Below, piece by piece: positions 49,675 through 60,898 of a stretch of DNA of 64,000 nt (its first letter is position 1; the number at the start of each line of letters is the position of its first letter). The DNA is taken from contig OY969553.1 in the NCBI GenBank assembly GCA_963700925.1, positions 3,224,001-3,288,000 of the forward strand, in the 5' to 3' direction. Position numbers and translations under genes: made by a program. Source of the DNA: CAWJMD01 sp963700925. GTDB lineage: Bacteria > Actinomycetota > Actinomycetes > Actinomycetales > CAWJMD01. The notes beneath the pieces are model-generated. The model was given only the letters and a program-made list of their open reading frames with translations, was not told the DNA's origin and made no database searches.

Positions 49675-49732
49675 ATCGACCCTGAGCCACATCGACCCCA
49701 GCCCCATCGACCTGAGGCTGATCGACCACACG
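49675..49732 (+). repeat. ATCGACC motif repeated four times in the ahcY leader
   Basis: ATCGACC occurs four times at 15-16 bp intervals just before the ribosome site of ahcY, with CTGAGCC/GGCTGA-like arms between. It may be RNA structure or simple expansion. Confidence 0.5.
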
Positions 49733-49743
49733 AAAGGCTTGCC

Positions 49744-51234
<1,491 letters not shown>

Positions 51235-51240
<6 letters not shown>

Positions 51241-51264
51241 TCGGCTACTGATCGGTTACTGAAC
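51235..51264 (+). repeat. 11-bp tandem repeat spanning the ahcY stop
   Basis: TACTGATCGG(C/T) occurs twice and a partial third time. The TGA of ahcY is in the first unit. Confidence 0.8.
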
Positions 51265-51265
51265 A

Positions 51266-51856
51266 GTGCCGCGGGGGGTCTACCAGGCCGACGGCCGGCC
51301 CGAGGCGTTCTCCTGCGCGCCCGGGCCGGTCGGCTGGCGGTACGTGTCGTCGACGCTCGACCTCGCGTGCGACGCCGCGTTCCGGCCGGTCCGGCTGGCT
51401 GTGACGGGCTTGGGTGGCGGGTGGCTCCGCGGCGGCGGCCTGCGCCTCGACGACGGGGCGCCGGTGCTGGTCTGGGCGTCGTCGGCGAACCCCGATGTCG
51501 AGCGGACGACTCCCGCCGAGGCCCTGGTGCACCCGTCGCCGGGGGCCTGGGTCGCGATGCTGCGGACGGCCGCCGGTCCGGGTGACGAGCCGGTCGAGCG
51601 GAACGTCACGGTGCTCGACGTCGACTCCGAGGGGCTCGGCGCGCTGGCTGGCCGGCGGCTGCTGCGGCGGGTCTCTGCCACTGCGTACGACGCCCCGGCC
51701 GGTCAGCTGCTGGCCGAGCGCTGGTTCGTGGACGACCCCGACACCGGCCGCCGCCGCGAGGTGCACCTGGCCGGCGACGTGCTGCTGTCGGCGTCCGGCG
51801 GTGACCTGCCCGAGGTCGAGCTGACCGACCTGGAAGGTCCCCCGTCCGCCCTCTGA
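51266..51856 (+). CDS. Hypothetical protein downstream of ahcY
   Basis: 196 residues, beginning GVYQADGRPEAFSCAPGPVGWRYVSSTLDLACDAAFRPVRL. It is beta-rich with no signal peptide, and I recognise no family. It continues the coding pattern of ahcY 26 bp upstream. The opposite-strand reading frame over the same bases has an implausible composition. The VTVLDVDSEGLGALAGRRLLRRV stretch looks like a globular core. Confidence 0.65.
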   Translation: MPRGVYQADGRPEAFSCAPGPVGWRYVSSTLDLACDAAFRPVRLAVTGLGGGWLRGGGLRLDDGAPVLVWASSANPDVERTTPAEALVHPSPGAWVAMLRTAAGPGDEPVERNVTVLDVDSEGLGALAGRRLLRRVSATAYDAPAGQLLAERWFVDDPDTGRRREVHLAGDVLLSASGGDLPEVELTDLEGPPSAL

Positions 51857-51878
51857 GCCTTTGCCCTTCATTCAGTCA

Positions 51879-51923
51879 GATCCAGCACCGGTCCGGACGG
51901 GTGCACGGTCTGACTGCTGGATC
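51879..51923. terminator. Long hairpin between convergent genes
   Basis: GATCCAGCA and TGCTGGATC pair over 9 bp; an inner GTCCGGAC palindrome can extend the fold. It lies between the hypothetical gene and the RDD gene, facing each other. Confidence 0.5.
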
Positions 51924-51932
51924 GGGCTGGGC

Positions 51933-52784
51933 TCAGCCGGAGAGGCCGTGCGGCAGGCGGTGCAGCACCGTCTCGCGGCGGTGGGCCGCCTCGCGCTCGC
52001 GGGTCAGGCGCGCGAGCTCGCGGTCACGCCGCTCGGCCAGGACTGCGGCCATGAAGCGCTCCGGGTGGCTGCCCGGAGGTGGCTGCGGAGCGACCCACTG
52101 CGCGGTCTCGGTCGCCAGAGAGGTGCCGACTCGGGAGCGCGATCCCGGGTGCAGCTTGTCGCACTGGGACAGGAACTGGCGCAACGACATCGCGAGGCCG
52201 TCGGGGAGCCGTCCGATGTCGGCGGCTCGAGCCCAGCCTGCCAGCTCGTACGGCATCTGGACCCGCAGGTCGACCAGTCCCAGGCTGCGCTCGCGCACCA
52301 CGTAGGTGCCGGCCAGCATGTCGCCGAGCCGCTTGCCCTTCTCGTTCGTGAGGCTCGAGATCAGGGCGATGCTGCCGAGCGACAGCCACAGCTCGCCCAC
52401 TCCCGACAGCGCGCGAATCATGGCCTGCCGGAACCGAACTGGCCCGCCGTCGTCGCGCACGACGCGGATTCCGAGCGCCATCTTGCCGAGTGACCGGCCC
52501 CGGGTCAGAGTCTCCACGGCCATCGGGACACCGACGATCACCAGCACGTACATCACCAGGCTCACCGCCTGGGCGAGCGCGAAGTCGCCGCTGAACACGC
52601 TCACCTCGACGATGCCGGCCATGACGAAGACCAGCGCGATCAGCACGGCGAAGGTGATGACCAGGTCGATGAGGATCGCTCCCGCGCGAGTCGCGAACGA
52701 CGTCGGGTGCAGGTCGAGCAGCACCGCCTCCCCGGTGACCAGGTCGACGTCGTGCGAGGCTCTGGCGGTCGGGAAGGAACTCAC
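51933..52784 (-). CDS. RDD family membrane protein
   Basis: 283 residues. RAGAILIDLVITFAVL opens the RDD domain (Arg, Asp, Asp); three to four membrane segments follow, with RGRSLGKMALGIRVVRDDGGP in the loop between two of them. The C-terminal 110 residues are cytoplasmic and basic. RDD proteins may carry Na+ or other small cations; function here is unknown. The GTG start is divergent from SpoIIM by 28 bp. The RDD-SpoIIM-DUF58-MoxR order is common in actinobacteria. Confidence 0.87.
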   Translation of the reverse strand: MSSFPTARASHDVDLVTGEAVLLDLHPTSFATRAGAILIDLVITFAVLIALVFVMAGIVEVSVFSGDFALAQAVSLVMYVLVIVGVPMAVETLTRGRSLGKMALGIRVVRDDGGPVRFRQAMIRALSGVGELWLSLGSIALISSLTNEKGKRLGDMLAGTYVVRERSLGLVDLRVQMPYELAGWARAADIGRLPDGLAMSLRQFLSQCDKLHPGSRSRVGTSLATETAQWVAPQPPPGSHPERFMAAVLAERRDRELARLTREREAAHRRETVLHRLPHGLSG

Positions 52785-52812
52785 CGGCCCAGGCTAGTCT
52801 GGCGCGCTGGGG

Positions 52813-53814
52813 GTGAGGATGGACCTCGAAGCGTTCGTCACCGTGCACGCCGGCGAGTGGGCCGAGCTGGAGGCCCTGGTCAAGAAGCGCAGGCTCAACG
52901 GCGCCGAGGCCGACCGGCTCGTGACGCTGTACCAGCGCACCGCGACACACCTGTCGGCCGTGCGCTCCGGCGCTCCCGACATGGCGTTGATCGGACGGCT
53001 GTCGTCGCTGATCGCCCGCGCGCGCTACAAGCTCACCGGTAGCTCGGAGTCGGCCTGGCGAGACCTCGCGCGCTACTTCACCGTGTCGTTCCCGGCGGCG
53101 CTGTACCGGATCCGCTGGTGGAGCCTGGCTGTCACGGTCGCGTGCCTCGTCATCGCCCTGCTCGCCGGCTGGTGGGTGGTCGGCAACCCCGAGGTGCAGG
53201 CGGCACTGCTGAGCGAGGACGAGACCCGCCAGCTCGTCGACGAGGACTTCGAGAACTACTACTCCGAGAACCCTGCTGGGTCGTTCGCCTTCCGCGTGTG
53301 GTCGAACAACGCCTGGATCGCGGCACAGTGCGTGGCCCTCGGGATCACGGGCGTGTTCCCCGCCTACGTCCTGTACCAGAACGCGTTCTCGGTCGGGCTC
53401 GTCGGTGGCGTCATGGTGGCCAACGGCGCCGGCGACAAGTTCTTCGGCCTGATCCTGCCCCACGGGCTGCTCGAGCTGACAGCGGTGTTCGTGGCCGGTG
53501 CCGCTGGCATCCGGCTGTTCTGGGCGTGGGTCTCACCAGGCCCGAGACCCCGCACTCAGGCGCTGGCCCAGGAGGGACGCGCGCTGTTCACCATCGCCGG
53601 CGGGCTGGTCGTGGTGCTGCTGATCTCCGGCGTGATCGAGGCGTTCGTGACGCCCAGCCCCCTGCCGACGTGGGCGCGCATCTCGATCGGCGTGATCGCC
53701 CTCGGCGCGTTCCTGGCCTATGCCCAGGTGCTCGGGCGGCGTGCGGTGCTCGAGGGCGAGACGGGTGACATGTCGTCCGACCTGGTCGAGGACTACCGGC
53801 CCGTGGCCGGCTGA
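52813..53814 (+). CDS. Stage II sporulation protein M (SpoIIM/DUF95)-like membrane protein
   Basis: 333 residues. DLEAFVTVHAGEWAELEALVKKRRLNGAEADRLVTLYQ is the cytoplasmic head; five hydrophobic segments follow, with NAWIAAQCVALGITGVFPAYVLYQNAFSVGLVGG and LPHGLLELTAVFVAGAAGIRL as the family core. The organism need not sporulate; such proteins occur widely beside MoxR/DUF58 genes. The GTG at 52813 or ATG at 52819 may be used. Confidence 0.88.
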   Translation: MRMDLEAFVTVHAGEWAELEALVKKRRLNGAEADRLVTLYQRTATHLSAVRSGAPDMALIGRLSSLIARARYKLTGSSESAWRDLARYFTVSFPAALYRIRWWSLAVTVACLVIALLAGWWVVGNPEVQAALLSEDETRQLVDEDFENYYSENPAGSFAFRVWSNNAWIAAQCVALGITGVFPAYVLYQNAFSVGLVGGVMVANGAGDKFFGLILPHGLLELTAVFVAGAAGIRLFWAWVSPGPRPRTQALAQEGRALFTIAGGLVVVLLISGVIEAFVTPSPLPTWARISIGVIALGAFLAYAQVLGRRAVLEGETGDMSSDLVEDYRPVAG

Positions 53815-53836
53815 GCTGCCCCGCCGAGTGTCAGGC

Positions 53837-54229
53837 TCAGCGCAGCAGCTCGACCTGACACCTGATGCCGGGAGCCCGCGAGAGACGTGCGTCGGAGGTG
53901 ACGAGGACGAGGTCCAGCGCCTCGGCGAGCGCGACGTACGCAGCGTCGTAGGTCGTGATGGCGTCCCGCAGCTCCCAGCACCTCGCCAACAGGGGGCGAT
54001 GAGGCGCGCGACGTAGCGGAAGGTCGACCAGGTCCCGCAGCGCCAGCCCCGCCCGTCGGGCGTCGAGGAAGCCGTTCGCAGCCTGACGACGCAGCACGGA
54101 GGCCACCTCCAGGTCGACGATCTCAGGTGCCGTCAGGGCTTCGCCGCGCAGCCGCTGTCGAGCGGTGTCACCGTCACCAGCATCGTCGCCCAGGGCTGGG
54201 GCGAGCACGCTGGCGTCAACGACGATCAC
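53837..54229 (-). CDS. VapC-like PIN-domain toxin
   Basis: 130 residues. The four acidic residues of the PIN nuclease are present: Asp5 (VVDAS), Glu41 (DLEVASVLRR), Asp95 (TTYDAAYVALA) and Asp113 (TSDARL). It should cleave RNA when free of its antitoxin. The start overlaps the antitoxin gene by 14 bp, as usual for vapBC pairs. The module sits between SpoIIM and DUF58, genes that are neighbours in many relatives, so it looks inserted. Confidence 0.9.
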   Translation of the reverse strand: MIVVDASVLAPALGDDAGDGDTARQRLRGEALTAPEIVDLEVASVLRRQAANGFLDARRAGLALRDLVDLPLRRAPHRPLLARCWELRDAITTYDAAYVALAEALDLVLVTSDARLSRAPGIRCQVELLR

Positions 54230-54446
54230 GGTCTTGCCTCACCGCCTTGGCGGCCTGGCGAAATGACAACGAACCACCGGCGCGGCCACCAGCCCGATCG
54301 AGGACCTCGTCGAGCGACGGGCTGTTGGCCTCTTCGATGAGGCGTGCGAGGAGGAACTCTTGGAGCGACTGGTGCGCCATGGCGGCACGGCGGCGCAGGA
54401 CCGCGTGGGTCTCCTCAGGGACGTCTTTGATCTGTACGCTGGGCAT
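54216..54446 (-). CDS. FitA/VapB-like ribbon-helix-helix antitoxin
   Basis: 76 residues. SVQIKDVPEETHAVLRRRAAMAHQSLQEFLLARLI is the ribbon-helix-helix DNA-binding half; the remaining 40 residues would wrap the toxin. No Shine-Dalgarno lies before the ATG, and the predicted transcript start falls on the ATG itself, so the mRNA is probably leaderless. It should repress its own operon together with VapC. Confidence 0.88.
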   Translation of the reverse strand: MPSVQIKDVPEETHAVLRRRAAMAHQSLQEFLLARLIEEANSPSLDEVLDRAGGRAGGSLSFRQAAKAVRQDRDRR

Positions 54447-54481
54447 GGCGCCATATTGGCGTAGCTAGCGCCGCTATGCAA
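54446..54481 (-). promoter_or_regulatory. vapBC promoter and operator, leaderless
   Basis: On the minus strand TTGCAT (54481-54476) and CAATAT (54458-54453) are 17 bp apart, with the start ATG seven bases after the -10. Between them lies an imperfect palindrome with GGCG and CGCC arms around TAGCTAG (54458-54472), and TGGCGCCA (54446-54453) touches the start. Both fit antitoxin binding sites. Confidence 0.6.
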
Positions 54482-54499
54482 GCATGGGGCCAAGACCGA

Positions 54500-55792
54500 T
54501 CAGAGCCGTCCGGCCGCCTTGAGCGCCAGGTAGGTGTCGGCGAGGCGCGGCGGCAGGTTCTCGGGCCCGGCGTCGACGACGTGCGCGCCGGCCCGCTCAA
54601 GGGCCGCGATCACGGCGTCGCGGTCCAGCTCGCCGCGCACGGCGGCGGCCGCGTCGTACACGGCGACCGCGTCGCCACGCCGCGTCGCCAGCTCGTGCAC
54701 GGCCGGGTCGGCGACCGAGGCCACGACGACGGTGTGCCGTCCCGTCAGCTGCGAGATGACCGGCAGCAGGCCCTCCTCGACGGCAGACGCCTCCATCGGC
54801 GTGAGCAGCACGACCAGAGCGTGCTGCGACAGGCGTGCCCGCACCTCACCGACGATCGTCGGCCAGTCCGCTTCCAGCAGAACGGGATCCAGCGGAGCCA
54901 TGGCGTTGACCAGCGCCGGGAGCAGCCCGCTGCCGGTGACGCCCACGACCCGCGCGCGCACCTGCCGGTCGACCGCGACCATGTCGACGCGGTCACCCGC
55001 TCGCGAGGCGAGCGCTGCGAGCAGCAGAGCCGCGTCCATCGCGGCGTCGAGCCGCGGGGCGTCGGCAACGCGCGCGGCGCTGGTGCGCGAGGTGTCGAGC
55101 ACCAGCAGGACTCTCCGGTCGCGCTCCGGACGCCAGGTGCGCACCACGACCTGCTGGCGCCGCGCCGTCGCACGCCAGTCGATCGACCGCACGTCGTCGC
55201 CGTCGACGTAGTCGCGCAGCGAGTCGAACTCGGTGCCCTGGCCGCGCACCATCACCGCAGCGCGTCCGTCGAGCTCGCGCAGGCGAGCGAGCTTGCTGGG
55301 CAGGTGTTTTCGGGACGTGAACGGCGGCAGGACCCGTAGCCGTCCGGGCAGGGGCAGTGAGACCTGGCGCGCGCCCAGGCGCAGCGGGCCGAACGAGCGG
55401 ACCGTCACCCGGTCGGCCAGGCGGTCGCCGCGTCGGGTCGGCACCACCGGGGTCGAGTACCGGCGCCGCTCACCGGCCGGCAAGTCGATCGGGTGCCGGG
55501 TGACCTGCGCGCCCGCGGACGGCTGCCACGCGTCGCGCAGCACGCCGCGCACCGCACGCCCACCCGTGTTCGCGACCGTCAGCACGCTGGTGGCGCGTTC
55601 GCCGAGCCGCAGGCTGGTCGGCGCCTGGCGGTGCAGCTGCAGGACGCGCGGCGACCCGGCGACGGCGATGTCGAGGCTGACGAGCACCGTCCACCCGAGT
55701 GCCCACCCCACCACCGTCCAGCCGGACGGGGACAGCACGGCCACCGGGACCCCGGCCAAGGCCAGGAGCACCGCCCACCCGCTGATCGCCAT
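54500..55792 (-). CDS. DUF58 family protein
   Basis: 430 residues. Two membrane segments lie in the first 45 residues; a beta-sandwich follows; the DUF58 signature FDSLRDYVDGDDVRSIDWRATARRQQVVVRTW is near 190-220; then a von Willebrand A-like domain with LVLDTSRTS. DUF58 proteins pair with MoxR ATPases, probably in assembly or maturation of envelope complexes. It lies 44 bp after the MoxR gene in the same operon. Confidence 0.9.
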   Translation of the reverse strand: MAISGWAVLLALAGVPVAVLSPSGWTVVGWALGWTVLVSLDIAVAGSPRVLQLHRQAPTSLRLGERATSVLTVANTGGRAVRGVLRDAWQPSAGAQVTRHPIDLPAGERRRYSTPVVPTRRGDRLADRVTVRSFGPLRLGARQVSLPLPGRLRVLPPFTSRKHLPSKLARLRELDGRAAVMVRGQGTEFDSLRDYVDGDDVRSIDWRATARRQQVVVRTWRPERDRRVLLVLDTSRTSAARVADAPRLDAAMDAALLLAALASRAGDRVDMVAVDRQVRARVVGVTGSGLLPALVNAMAPLDPVLLEADWPTIVGEVRARLSQHALVVLLTPMEASAVEEGLLPVISQLTGRHTVVVASVADPAVHELATRRGDAVAVYDAAAAVRGELDRDAVIAALERAGAHVVDAGPENLPPRLADTYLALKAAGRL

Positions 55793-55836
55793 GTGTACCA
55801 GTACCTTTCGCGTCTGCTCGCTCTGCTGAGAAGGCG

Positions 55837-56859
<1,023 letters not shown>

Positions 56860-56865
56860 GGGTGG

Positions 56866-58164
56866 TCAGGCCTTCCTGCTGGGACGGGCGCGGTCTGTAG
56901 GAGAGTGCAGGTTCTCGACGAGGTGGTCGAGGGCATCGGCGAGGTTGCTCAGCTCCTGGTCGGTCTGCGGTGGTGGGCCGAAGAGCATGTGGTGAACCTG
57001 CGGCCCCGGCATCCCGGTCGCAGTCGACGTCATGCCGACCACCTCTTGCGGGGTCGCGGACGCCGCCAGCCCGAGCCCTCGGGTGAGCACGCCGACGGCC
57101 CGTGCCCGCAGCACGGTGGCGGCCCGGCCCCTGGCGCCCGCCCGGCGGTACAGGGCGGCGCGGCCGCGCGTCGTCTCCGAGGAGCGCACGACCACCGGCA
57201 GCGGCTCCGGCACGAGCCGGCCGAGCCGCCGTCCGCGCCACCAGATCGCGGCCAGCGCGACGAGGAGGAACTGCCACGTCACGAGCGACACCCAGGGAGG
57301 CAGCAGGTCCATCGGGTCGACCCGCGGTCCATCGGCCAGGGCAGGGTCGTTCGGACTGACCAGCCACCAGACCAGGTCGTCCTCCGACCCGAGCGTCCAG
57401 AGCGCCAGGGCACCGAGGCCGCGTTCGGCGGCGTCGCTGTTGGTCAGGGGGTCGGCCGAGCCCAGCACCACGAGCCGACCGTCGCCGTGGTCCCAGACGG
57501 CCACTGCGGCAGCGGTTTCGTCCGGGTCGTCCGGGTCGGCGGTGGGTACGGACTGCTGATAGCAGAGCGTGAGGTCGCCCTCGCCGTCGGGTGTCTCGCG
57601 GTACAGGAGGGTGTCGGTCTGGACCGGCCCTGCCGCCTGCGCGGCATCGAGGTCGCAGCCTGGGTCGGTGGAGTCGTCGCTTTCCGCGACGGGTTCGAGA
57701 GGGGCTCCGATGCCGTCGAGCGTGACGCGGTCGGGCCGTACCAGCACCACCGTCTCCGCGTAGTCCTCGAGGTCGTCGAGGAGCGCCGGCGTGAGCAGGG
57801 CGTCGCCCACCACGATCAGCGTCGACCCCGGACCGGACTGGGCGCGTGCCTGCTCGGCGCTGCGCACGGTCGTGAGCTCGACACCCTGCCGCTGAAGCAC
57901 CTGGGCAACGGCACGTGACCCGTCGGGCGCGGTCGAGTCGGGGTCCAGGGTGCCGGCGTTCACGCGCGGCTTCAGCAGCACGGTGCCGGTCACGACGAGA
58001 ACGATCGCCACGCCGGCGATGATGGGCACGCGCCAGCGGCGCCAGCGCGCCGCCGCCACTGCGGCGGCCGAAGGTGCCGAGGGTGCCGACGGCAGCGACG
58101 TTTCCGACGCAGGCCGCCCCTCGACCGCGTCCAGGGCTTCGGCATCCACCGGCGCGGAGCTCAT
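56866..58164 (-). CDS. DUF4350 family membrane protein
   Basis: 432 residues. One membrane segment (residues about 46-65) is followed by an outer domain (DGSRAVAQVLQRQGVELTTVRS, TLIVVGDALLTPALLDDLEDY) like a GATase/Rossmann-type sensor, a second membrane segment (VSLVTWQFLLVALAAIWW, about 290) and a cytoplasmic tail. Function unknown. ATG 58164 overlaps the DUF4129 stop (ATGA). Confidence 0.85.
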   Translation of the reverse strand: MSSAPVDAEALDAVEGRPASETSLPSAPSAPSAAAVAAARWRRWRVPIIAGVAIVLVVTGTVLLKPRVNAGTLDPDSTAPDGSRAVAQVLQRQGVELTTVRSAEQARAQSGPGSTLIVVGDALLTPALLDDLEDYAETVVLVRPDRVTLDGIGAPLEPVAESDDSTDPGCDLDAAQAAGPVQTDTLLYRETPDGEGDLTLCYQQSVPTADPDDPDETAAAVAVWDHGDGRLVVLGSADPLTNSDAAERGLGALALWTLGSEDDLVWWLVSPNDPALADGPRVDPMDLLPPWVSLVTWQFLLVALAAIWWRGRRLGRLVPEPLPVVVRSSETTRGRAALYRRAGARGRAATVLRARAVGVLTRGLGLAASATPQEVVGMTSTATGMPGPQVHHMLFGPPPQTDQELSNLADALDHLVENLHSPTDRARPSRKA

Positions 58165-58799
58165 CGCGGCGCCGCCAGCAGAGGGACGTCGTGGGCGGTC
58201 TGCCCTATCGGCTTCGCGCGGGCGACCAGGCGATCGAGCTCGTGCATCGCACGGTGCTGCTCGGCGTCCGCCGGCCGTCCGCCGTAACAGACGTCGTCGA
58301 AGGTGCCGGCTGCCGCCGCCAGGGCGCCGGCGAGGGGAGGAAGGGCGACGCCGGCTTCGGCCGACGCCTCGTCGGCGGTGCGCCCGGGTCGCTCGTCGAG
58401 CACCGCCCTCTCTTCGAGGGCACGGACGAGGGCTCGGAAGCGTTCCCGCACGGCGTCCTCCCACTGGCCGGCGGACGCGAACCGGTCGGCCCTCCGGCGG
58501 TGCTCGTCCGCGCTGACCACCTCGTCGCCGAAGACGGATCCGGCCATCGCGCGGCGGTACGAGCGGCGCACCGGCCCGACGACGCGCAGCACGACGAGCA
58601 GCGCGACCACGATCAGCAGCCCGATCAGGGCGATGCCCAGGCCCTCGCCGGCACTGGGAACCCCGTCCAGGTCGAGCAGGTCGGAGAGCCAGTCGAGGAA
58701 GCGGTCAAGCAGGCTCGGTCTGGCCTCCTCGTACTCGGGGCGGGCGAGCTCCTCGACGAGCCAGCGGCGCGCCTCCTCCTCGCTCGGCTCGACCGGCAC
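58161..58799 (-). CDS. DUF4129 family membrane protein
   Basis: 212 residues. EEEARRWLVEELARPEY leads to one membrane segment (LGIALIGLLIVVALLVVLRVV, about 54-75) and a cytoplasmic C-terminal domain with ERFRALVRALEERAVLDERPGRTADE, the usual DUF4129 core. The GTG start is 3 bp after the previous stop. It is part of the MoxR-DUF58 operon. Confidence 0.85.
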   Translation of the reverse strand: MPVEPSEEEARRWLVEELARPEYEEARPSLLDRFLDWLSDLLDLDGVPSAGEGLGIALIGLLIVVALLVVLRVVGPVRRSYRRAMAGSVFGDEVVSADEHRRRADRFASAGQWEDAVRERFRALVRALEERAVLDERPGRTADEASAEAGVALPPLAGALAAAAGTFDDVCYGGRPADAEQHRAMHELDRLVARAKPIGQTAHDVPLLAAPR

Positions 58800-58802
58800 G
58801 GC

Positions 58803-60035
58803 TCAGTGCCGGGCTGCGCGCGCCAGCTCGATGTCGAGCCCCTCGCGCCGCATCCGCAGGTCGATGTAGAGCAGCGAGGTCACAGCCGCCCAGAACGGGT
58901 AGACGATCGTGGAGGCGATGATGCCCGTGACGCCGTTGATGACCAGCTGGACGGGGTGGAAGCCGGCGACGGCCAGCGGGTCGTCGGGGTTCGCGACGCC
59001 GTAGACCCCGCTCACGAGGGCCCCCGGAATGACCAAGACGCCGTTCGCCACCGTCACGATCAGCCCCGCGAGCACCAGGATGCCGAGGCAGCGCCAGTAG
59101 CTGTCGCGGGTCAGCGTCCAGCCGCGTCGCATCGAGGCGAAGACGCCGATCCGCTCCAGCACCAGGGCAGGTGCCGCCAGTGTCAGGCGCACGAACAGCC
59201 ACGCGAGCCCGGCCAGCCAGACGAAGATGCTGAGGATGATCACGATGGCACCGGCCACGCCCGACACGACGGTCAGCATGATGCCCGGCACGAACACCGC
59301 GATCGACAGGACGCAGTAACCCACCACGAAGAGCATCGTGAGACCGACCAGCGGCAACATCCTGGGCGCCGCGGCACGCCACACCTCACCGAACGTCGGG
59401 CGCTGGCCGAGCACGGCCTGGCTGAGTGCGGTGACCAGGATTCCCGTCAGCAGGCTGATCCCCAGCAGCTGGAGCACCAGGGACACGAGTGCGAACAGGC
59501 CGAGCGCGCCCGCCCCGGTCGCCAGCTCGTCGTTGGTCGGGGTGTAGGTCGGATCCATGCTGGCGAACTGGGTCAGGCTGTCGGCGAGCAGGAACTGGGC
59601 GACGGAGCTGACGGCGACGATCACGGTGGCCACCAGCGCGGCCGACCCCATCATCGCCGCCGGGTTGCGGCGCATCGCCTGGAAGGCGCCGTCGTAGATC
59701 TCACCCAGTGTCAAGGGGCGCAGGGGCACCACCCCCGGCTTGGCGGCCAGGGGAGGCAGCCCGTGCCCGGGAGGCGGACCGCCCCACCCCGGGGTGCGGG
59801 CCGGTGCGCCCTGCCCGCCCTGCTGCTCCCAGCCCGGCGGTGGTGCACCCCACCCCTTGTTCAGACTCGGTCCGGCAGGTCCGACTGGTCCGGCTGGTCC
59901 GGGGGGAGCAGCCCAGCCAGGCGCCGCGGGGACGGGGGGCCCGGGGGGTACGGGGGGTACGGGGGGTACGGAGGGTACGGGGGGTACGGCAGGCCGGGGC
60001 GCGTCGGGCGGCGGAAAGGCAGTGTGCTCGCTCAT
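58803..60035 (-). CDS. Membrane protein with proline-rich N-terminus (GDPD membrane-domain-like)
   Basis: 410 residues. The first 95 are Pro/Gly-rich (PPVPSVPPVPPVPP from a 9-bp repeat). RPLTLGEIYDGAFQAMRRNPAAMMGSAALV starts a six-segment membrane domain resembling the membrane part of glycerophosphoryl diester phosphodiesterases; no catalytic phosphodiesterase domain is present. GGAGGGGGAGG before the ATG is a very strong ribosome site. It is the first gene of the operon running to DUF58 and is divergent from mtrA. Confidence 0.8.
   Translation of the reverse strand: MSEHTAFPPPDAPRPAVPPVPSVPPVPPVPPGPPVPAAPGWAAPPGPAGPVGPAGPSLNKGWGAPPPGWEQQGGQGAPARTPGWGGPPPGHGLPPLAAKPGVVPLRPLTLGEIYDGAFQAMRRNPAAMMGSAALVATVIVAVSSVAQFLLADSLTQFASMDPTYTPTNDELATGAGALGLFALVSLVLQLLGISLLTGILVTALSQAVLGQRPTFGEVWRAAAPRMLPLVGLTMLFVVGYCVLSIAVFVPGIMLTVVSGVAGAIVIILSIFVWLAGLAWLFVRLTLAAPALVLERIGVFASMRRGWTLTRDSYWRCLGILVLAGLIVTVANGVLVIPGALVSGVYGVANPDDPLAVAGFHPVQLVINGVTGIIASTIVYPFWAAVTSLLYIDLRMRREGLDIELARAARH
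59943..59987 (-). repeat. 9-bp tandem repeat, 5 units, encoding VPP
   Basis: GGGGGGTAC repeated five times (one unit GGAGGGTAC) codes for the Val-Pro-Pro run near the N-terminus of the membrane protein. Confidence 0.9.
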
Positions 60036-60218
60036 CGACTCACCTCCCCCTCCTCACGCAGGCGCTGTTCGAGCGGCCCCGTTGCGTCGCCGGCGCCCCA
60101 TCGTGCCACGTCGGGAAGGCCCCATATCCGGTGGACGGCACCGGCGAGGTGAGACGATGGCGCCTCCCACGCGTGCGAGTGCGGCCGGGGGCGAGTCGAG
60201 CGTGAAGGAGAGGGAGCG

Positions 60219-60896
60219 ATGAGGGGCCGGATCCTGGTCGTCGACGACGACACCGCGCTGTCGGAGATGATCGGCATCGTGCTGCGCGGCGAGGGCTTCG
60301 AGCCGTTCTTCTGCGCGGACGGCGACGGCGCGCTCGCGGCCTTCCGCGCGTCGCGGCCCGACCTGGTGCTGCTCGACCTGATGCTGCCGGGCAAGGACGG
60401 CATCGAGGTGTGCCGGCAGATCCGCGCGGAGTCAGGCGTGCCGATCGTGATGCTCACCGCCAAGAGCGACACCGTCGACATCGTGCTGGGCCTCGAGTCG
60501 GGCGCCGACGACTACGTGCCCAAGCCGTTCAAGCCGAAGGAGCTGGTGGCCCGCGTCAGGGCCCGCATGCGGCGGACGGACCAGCCCGTGCTCGAGTCGC
60601 TCACGATCGGTGACCTCGGCATCGACGTCGCCGGCCACTCGGTACGCCGGGGCGACGAGCAGATCTTCCTCACGCCGCTCGAGTTCGACCTGCTGGTCGC
60701 CCTCGCCCGCAAGCCGTGGCAGGTGTTCACCAGAGAGGTTCTGCTGGAACAGGTGTGGGGCTACCGCCACGCGGCCGACACCCGCCTCGTGAACGTGCAC
60801 GTCCAGCGGCTGCGTTCGAAGATCGAGATCGACCCGGAGCACCCGGAGGTCGTCGTGACCGTGCGTGGCGTCGGCTACAAGGCAGGTCCGGCCTAG
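60219..60896 (+). CDS. mtrA: Two-component response regulator MtrA
   Basis: 225 residues. The receiver domain has acidic residues Asp9-Asp11, the phosphoacceptor Asp53 (LLDLMLPG) and Lys in PKPFKPKEL; the winged helix (LTPLEFDLLVALARKPWQVFTREVLLEQVWG, RLVNVHVQRLRSKIE) is OmpR-type. MtrA controls wall metabolism and cell division genes in actinobacteria. AAGGAGAGGG precedes the ATG. It is divergent from the membrane protein gene, with a 183-bp gap for both promoters; no clear hexamers were seen there. Confidence 0.95.
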   Translation: MRGRILVVDDDTALSEMIGIVLRGEGFEPFFCADGDGALAAFRASRPDLVLLDLMLPGKDGIEVCRQIRAESGVPIVMLTAKSDTVDIVLGLESGADDYVPKPFKPKELVARVRARMRRTDQPVLESLTIGDLGIDVAGHSVRRGDEQIFLTPLEFDLLVALARKPWQVFTREVLLEQVWGYRHAADTRLVNVHVQRLRSKIEIDPEHPEVVVTVRGVGYKAGPA

Positions 60897-60898
60897 GT

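Noticed and set aside
49470..49743. SAH or SAM riboswitch upstream of ahcY
   Set aside because: I could not match the conserved core of any known class by eye; kept only as a repeat-bearing leader.
51245..51871. Minus-strand frame opposite the gene after ahcY
   Set aside because: It is Q-, R- and H-rich with no core pattern, while the plus-strand frame has normal composition and lies just after ahcY.
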